DNA of 64,000 nucleotides, taken from positions 1 through 64,000 of the forward strand of contig NZ_CAJKOX010000005.1 in NCBI RefSeq assembly GCF_905201705.1, given 5' to 3'. The notes below the pieces were generated by a model. It did no database searches, was not told the DNA's origin, and saw only the letters and a list, made by a program, of their open reading frames with translations. The translations under genes and the position numbers were made by a program. Within the stretch, counting starts at the first letter, position 1; each line of letters starts with the position of its first letter. Positions 59,705 through 64,000 of the stretch are shown in pieces. This DNA comes from an uncultured Marvinbryantia sp. Its GTDB lineage: Bacteria; Bacillota; Clostridia; Lachnospirales; Lachnospiraceae.

Positions 59705-60571
59705 ATGAGAAAGAAACAAAATACCTTTTATATGGCATTGCTGATGCCTGCTATCATCCTTTTTGTGGTATTCTTTATTGTGCCGGTGGTCCAGAGCATG
59801 TGGCTGTCCTTCACAGACTCCTATGGAATGAAGACTACCTACAATTTTGTTGGATGGAAAAATTATCTTGAGGCGTTTACCGACAAAACCTTCACAAAAA
59901 CCATCGGCGTAACGCTGAAATATGCATTGATTACCGTAGTAATCGGAAACCTTCTGTCATTGCTGCTTGCGCTTCTTCTGGATTCCAGGATCAGGTGCAA
60001 AGCCGTACTTAGGACATTTTTCTTTGTGCCTAATATGATGAGCCTTCTGGTGGTAGGCTACATCTGGTGCTTCATCTATCAGCAGGTTCTTCCTGACGTA
60101 TTTGCCGCCCTGGGGATGAAGAGCATTGCTTTGCTCGGAAATAAAAATACCGTGATCCCTGCTCTTGCGGCAGCCGGCATCTGGAACTGCGCAGGTTACT
60201 ATATGGTAATTTATATTGCAGCGCTGCAGGGAATATCAGACGATCTGATAGAAGCGGCAAGAATCGACGGGGCAAATACGCGGCAGATCCTGCGCCACAT
60301 CAAGCTGCCGCTGATCTCTCCTACCATCATCACCTGTCTGATCTTATCCGTGGCAGCCCATATGAAGGTGTTTGAGCTGCCCTATACCATGACCAGCGGC
60401 GGACCGGTAGGCTCCTCTGCCACCATGGTTTACAAGATCTATATGACGGCATTTAACGCTAACCGCAACGGCTACGCTTCGGCACAGGCCATGATACTGT
60501 TTATCATCATCGGCGGTATCAGTCTGGGGCTGAATCTGCTCATGAGAAAAAGAGAGGAGAGGTTGGGATGA
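59705..60571 (+). CDS. Sugar ABC transporter permease (MalF/UgpA type)
   Basis: 288 residues, six membrane helices. The coupling loop EAARIDGANTRQILRHIKLP is the EAA motif that docks to the ATPase. Start ATG preceded by AAAGGAG. Overlaps the second permease by 4 bp. Confidence 0.93.
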   Translation: MRKKQNTFYMALLMPAIILFVVFFIVPVVQSMWLSFTDSYGMKTTYNFVGWKNYLEAFTDKTFTKTIGVTLKYALITVVIGNLLSLLLALLLDSRIRCKAVLRTFFFVPNMMSLLVVGYIWCFIYQQVLPDVFAALGMKSIALLGNKNTVIPALAAAGIWNCAGYYMVIYIAALQGISDDLIEAARIDGANTRQILRHIKLPLISPTIITCLILSVAAHMKVFELPYTMTSGGPVGSSATMVYKIYMTAFNANRNGYASAQAMILFIIIGGISLGLNLLMRKREERLG

Positions 60572-61389
60572 AAAAAAGACATATTGTTTTGCTGACAGTC
60601 GCCGTATGGATCCTTGCTCTGATATTTGCGGCGCCGCTGGTTCTGGTTCTCATAAATTCCTTTAAGACAAAGGGCGAGATCATGACTTCAGCTATCGCAC
60701 TGCCCTCCTCCCTGTATCTGGGAAACTTCGTGCAGATCATAACGGAGAGTAATTTTGTGTCCTCCTTTTTCTGCAGCTTGTTTGTGGTGATCGTAACTAC
60801 CTCTCTGACAGTGCTGGTAGCGGCGATAACCGGATACGCCCTCGCCAGATGGGACAGCAGATTATGCCGGATCCTGGTGCTGGTCATCATGTCTACCCTG
60901 TTTGTGCCTTTCCAGGTGTATATGGTCGCTCTCATTGTGGTAATCCGGGATCTTCATCTGGTCAACAACCTTCTTGGTCTGATTCTGGTGTATCTGGCTT
61001 TAGGGATGCCCGTCCCCATTTTCCTTTGCCGCAGCTACTGTGTCGGCATGTCCAGGGAAATCGAGGAATCCGCTATCATCGACGGCGCTTCCAGAGGAAG
61101 AATGCTGTTTACCATCGTGCTTCCGCTCATGAAACCTATTCTGGCAACGGTGGCTGTATTAAACGCCCTGTGGGTATGGGGCGAGTTTCTGGTGGCCTTT
61201 CTTGTATACGGAAACGGAAAGCCCATGACGCTGCCCCTGTCCCAGCGATATTTCTTCGGAACCTATACCAATCAGTGGAATCTGATCCTTGCAAACTTTC
61301 TTATTTCCAGCATTCCTATCATTATCTTCTACATCGTCATGCAGAAGCATATCATAAAAGGAATTGCTGCCGGAGCCGTTAAAGGATAA
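60568..61389 (+). CDS. Sugar ABC transporter permease (MalG/UgpE type)
   Basis: 273 residues, six membrane helices, EAA loop EESAIIDGASRGRMLFTIVL. Forms the channel with the MalF-type partner. Last gene of the plus-strand importer operon and followed by a strong terminator. Confidence 0.93.
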   Translation: MKKRHIVLLTVAVWILALIFAAPLVLVLINSFKTKGEIMTSAIALPSSLYLGNFVQIITESNFVSSFFCSLFVVIVTTSLTVLVAAITGYALARWDSRLCRILVLVIMSTLFVPFQVYMVALIVVIRDLHLVNNLLGLILVYLALGMPVPIFLCRSYCVGMSREIEESAIIDGASRGRMLFTIVLPLMKPILATVAVLNALWVWGEFLVAFLVYGNGKPMTLPLSQRYFFGTYTNQWNLILANFLISSIPIIIFYIVMQKHIIKGIAAGAVKG

Positions 61390-61399
61390 TGATCAGAAT

Positions 61400-61437
61400 A
61401 AGCCCCTTCGTCAGGCTTTCGCCTGACAAAGGGGCTT
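61400..61437. terminator. Strong bidirectional terminator
   Basis: AAGCCCCTT and GTCAGGC pair with GCCTGAC and AAGGGGCTT around the loop TTTC. A- and T-rich flanks fit termination from both the importer operon and the convergent repeat protein. Confidence 0.85.
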
Positions 61438-61455
61438 AAATTTATCTTTCTCCCG

Positions 61456-63999
61456 TTAGAATAAATCCCTCAGCTTCTCCGAAATGCTTTCTTCCGCTTC
61501 CTCTGTCTCCGTTTCTTCCACCTCCGGTATGGTAATCGATTCCGTCTTCATGACAAACTGTACCAGACCAATGTTTTCATTTTTCTCCGAGGTGAAGGAT
61601 ACCGGTTCGAAGTCGCCGCCGGCAATCTTATCGACCGCCTTATCGATTTCTTCATCGATGGTTTCGTCGATGTCCTCCGTCTTTTCCACGAACTCGTTTG
61701 TGCCGTCCTTCAGCTCTGCGGTGCCGTCTTTCAGCTCCACTACGCCGTCATACAGATCCGAAACGCCGTCCGACAGCTCCACGGTACCGTCATAGAGCTG
61801 TGTCGCACCGTCCTGCAGCGTGATGGTTCCGCTGTAGAGGGAGCCTGCGCCCTGACGCAGCGCATCTGCGCCCCCTGCCAGGCTGCCGGCGCCGGACTGA
61901 AGCTGCGACGCGCCCTTTGCGGCGCTTCCCGCTCCGGATGCCAGTTCTTTTGAGCCGGAGGCAAGCTGTTTCGCCCCGGAGGTAAGTGATTTCGTTCCGC
62001 TGTAGAGCTCCTTTGAGCCATCGGCAAGCGCGCTGTTGCCTTCCGCAAGCGCCTCCGCACCCTCTGCCAGCGATGCAGCGCCTTCCGTCACCTGTCCGAA
62101 TGCCGTATACAGCGCATCATAGCCTTCCTTAACCGCCTGAACGCCTTCCGTGTATTCCTTAATGCCTGCGTTCAGCGTGGCGTCCGCCGTTACAAGCTGG
62201 TCAATTCCCTCTTTCAGCGGCTCCATGTTTGCTGTAATCATGTTCTCCAGCACCACCGGCAGCTTCTGTACCTCCGCATTGAAAAGCTCGTACTGCTCTT
62301 CCAGTACTGCCATGCCCTCCGATACGCTGGCGGCTCCTGTGCCTGCGGTATCAATGCCGCCCCGAAGCTGCGTGAATGCCGTATTATTCTGCTCCAGCAG
62401 ATATGCGGTATTATTCAGCGCCGCAATCGCCGCCTCGATTTCCGCCGCACCCATCCCGGTGGTCGAAGTAATCATGCTCATGATCAGTTTGTTTCCGGAC
62501 ACTGCACCGTAAGCCGTCTGCGCCGTGCCGGCAACTCCGCTCAAAAAGGCTGCCGCCTCTGTATTTTTTGCTTCCAGCTCATCAATGGAACCATAGCTTT
62601 CCTGTATCTGCGCCAGTCCGTCGGATACCGCCTGCGCGCCGTCCGCCGCCTGCCCGATTGCCGTCAGAATTGCTGTGGAACTGTCAAGCAGCGTTTGCAT
62701 CTGCTCTGTTCCGACAGTGATGCCGTCCAGGCTCTTCTGAATCTGCAGAAGCGCCGCCTGAATCTGCGATGAGCCGCCGGTAAGCTCCGGCGATTTTTCT
62801 GTCAGCATATTCAGCGCTGCCTGCAGGCTGCCCGCGCCCGTCTGCAGCTGCTTAAGGCTGTCCGCCAGAGTTGCGGAGCCGTCCTTTAACTCCATGCTGC
62901 CCTCAGCAGCCTCCTTTGCCCCTTCCGCAAGCTCCTTCGCGCCCTTCTGCGCAGCATGTGCGCCCGACGCAGCGCTCTGGATACCCTTATTCAAAGACTT
63001 TGCACCACTGTTCAATGATTTCAGTCCGCTGTTTAAGGAAGCCGCTCCGGAATACAGCTCATTTGCCCCGGAAACCAGCTCACCGGTACCGGAGGACAGC
63101 TCGCCCGCTCCGGATACCAGTTCGCCCGTGCCGCTGTTTAAATCAGAAGCGCCGTCCTTCAGTTCATCTGCACCGTCTTTCAGTTCCTCTACGCCGTCCA
63201 GAAGCTCCTGCGCTCCATCGTCCAGTTCGCCCGCTCCATCGTCAAATTCCTCCGCCGCATCCTTGATCTCATCCGTTTTTTCCGTAATCGAGCTTGTGTC
63301 CAGAGAATCTACATCAATATCAAAAGACATCGGCACCGCCTGGAAGGAAAGCGCATCCATCTCAAACTCTGTCACGTCGGCGCTTATCGTAAATTCCTTT
63401 TCCTGCCCCGCCATGATGTTATATAAAATCTGACGGTCCTTGCCGACGTTTGCCTCTGTGGCGCCGTCCGCCCGGATATTGCTGCATTTCTCCGTATCCA
63501 GCGTCACCGTCGCCTGCATCAGATAATTGTCAAAAAACTCGTCGTCCGAAGCCGGATTGTCCTTCACCGACACCGAAATTTTAAGCGCTCCGCTTTTGCC
63601 AGGAAGCTCTTCCGCGGTAATTTCTTTGCCGTCCAGCGTATAGGAAATGTCAATCAGCCAGGGCAGCGTTGTATCCGCCATGTCGCCTTGATAAAGAAAT
63701 TTTCCCTTTGCCGCGTTTACGGTCACTTTGCCGTCCTCCAGAAGAATTTCATCCTCCGTAGAAAGATTCTTTACAGCGGAATAATCTCCATAGTCCACAA
63801 TCTCCGTGTCCGCTCCGAGTGTGTATTCATTTACCACATAAATTCCGGAGACACTGCCATCCTGGTTTAAGTTGACATACACATTTTCATCTTTATCTTC
63901 TATGGCTCCGGCTGCGAACGCCGGAACGACCGCTTCCGCGGACAGCGCCACGCAAAGCGCCGCCGCTATCGTTTTCTTATAGTTTCTGTTTCGGTTCAT
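61456..63999 (-). CDS. Large exported heptad-repeat protein (YhgE/Pip-like)
   Basis: 847 residues. A signal peptide (ending AFAAG near 30) is followed by a beta-rich domain (about 35-235) and a very long region of GA- and SG-containing heptads such as GAGELSSGTGELVSGA and GTVELSDGVSDLYDGV, in two blocks (about 245-390 and 640-780) around a helical middle. The heptads match those in YhgE/Pip phage-infection proteins and MmpL-associated exported proteins. The end is acidic with no clear membrane anchor. The ATG lies at 63999, one base from the window edge, so its ribosome site is not visible and an earlier start is possible. Functional role unknown. Confidence 0.8.
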   Translation of the reverse strand: MNRNRNYKKTIAAALCVALSAEAVVPAFAAGAIEDKDENVYVNLNQDGSVSGIYVVNEYTLGADTEIVDYGDYSAVKNLSTEDEILLEDGKVTVNAAKGKFLYQGDMADTTLPWLIDISYTLDGKEITAEELPGKSGALKISVSVKDNPASDDEFFDNYLMQATVTLDTEKCSNIRADGATEANVGKDRQILYNIMAGQEKEFTISADVTEFEMDALSFQAVPMSFDIDVDSLDTSSITEKTDEIKDAAEEFDDGAGELDDGAQELLDGVEELKDGADELKDGASDLNSGTGELVSGAGELSSGTGELVSGANELYSGAASLNSGLKSLNSGAKSLNKGIQSAASGAHAAQKGAKELAEGAKEAAEGSMELKDGSATLADSLKQLQTGAGSLQAALNMLTEKSPELTGGSSQIQAALLQIQKSLDGITVGTEQMQTLLDSSTAILTAIGQAADGAQAVSDGLAQIQESYGSIDELEAKNTEAAAFLSGVAGTAQTAYGAVSGNKLIMSMITSTTGMGAAEIEAAIAALNNTAYLLEQNNTAFTQLRGGIDTAGTGAASVSEGMAVLEEQYELFNAEVQKLPVVLENMITANMEPLKEGIDQLVTADATLNAGIKEYTEGVQAVKEGYDALYTAFGQVTEGAASLAEGAEALAEGNSALADGSKELYSGTKSLTSGAKQLASGSKELASGAGSAAKGASQLQSGAGSLAGGADALRQGAGSLYSGTITLQDGATQLYDGTVELSDGVSDLYDGVVELKDGTAELKDGTNEFVEKTEDIDETIDEEIDKAVDKIAGGDFEPVSFTSEKNENIGLVQFVMKTESITIPEVEETETEEAEESISEKLRDLF

Positions 64000-64000
64000 A

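Noticed and set aside
58622..59719. Open frame of 365 codons opposite the CUT1 binding protein
   Set aside because: Antisense to a well-supported gene and overlapping the permease start.

Overview
The window looks like a chromosomal segment of a spore-forming Firmicute, most likely a gut Lachnospiraceae member. The evidence is a Clostridia-type 16S rRNA 5' end at the left edge, TTGACA-type promoters with 17-bp spacers, a split transketolase, the sporulation gene yyaC, a T-box-like leader before metG, a cobalamin riboswitch, and a large load of ABC importers and glycan-degrading enzymes. Species cannot be fixed from the sequence.

Layout. 1-4.0 kb: start of an rRNA operon reading off the left edge with three tandem promoters, behind a three-gene operon (LysM membrane protein, DUF5711 protein, CvpA). 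4.0-10.4 kb: core genes yyaC, split transketolase, pfkA-dnaX-ybaB-recR, tRNA-Ser(CGA). 10.4-15.5 kb: a small accessory island next to the tRNA, bounded by a duplicated piece of the downstream btuD gene. It carries two exported proteins, a MazF-like toxin gene, a probable structured small RNA and a PHP-domain pseudogene. 15.2-18.4 kb: btuFCD corrinoid importer under a cobalamin riboswitch. 18.5-26.4 kb: ribose-type sugar importer with a BadF-family kinase and a TIM-barrel protein, controlled by a divergent LacI regulator whose probable operator lies inside the promoter. 26.4-29.0 kb: metG with an unusual leader containing tandem structured repeats. 29.0-35 kb: remnants of an ABC exporter, a response regulator and frameshifted histidine kinase, and a cluster of zinc-ribbon membrane proteins and one lipoprotein. 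35-41 kb: esterase, MarR-MATE, LrgAB-type pair, AAA/nuclease-like protein. 41-49.7 kb: LacI regulator and a seven-gene operon of a sulfonate-type importer plus two sulfatases. 49.8-61.4 kb: fucose isomerase, epimerase, GH38 alpha-mannosidase and a six-hairpin glycosidase, divergent from a ROK regulator and a CUT1-type sugar importer. 61.5-64 kb: a very repetitive exported protein.

The genes suggest host or plant glycan foraging: sulfatases remove sulfate esters, GH38 and the companion glycosidase release mannose-type sugars, and FucI handles fucose or a related sugar. Three importers, each beside its own regulator, bring in products.

The strongest leads for something undescribed are: (1) a roughly 137-nt RNA with a perfect consensus promoter, GNRA-capped hairpins and a terminator, immediately downstream of an orphan MazF gene; (2) 97-bp tandem hairpin repeats inside the metG leader; (3) the sulfonate-type importer, whose two ATPases carry complementary motif losses and so predict one active and one degenerate ATP site; and (4) the zinc-ribbon/lipoprotein family cluster.
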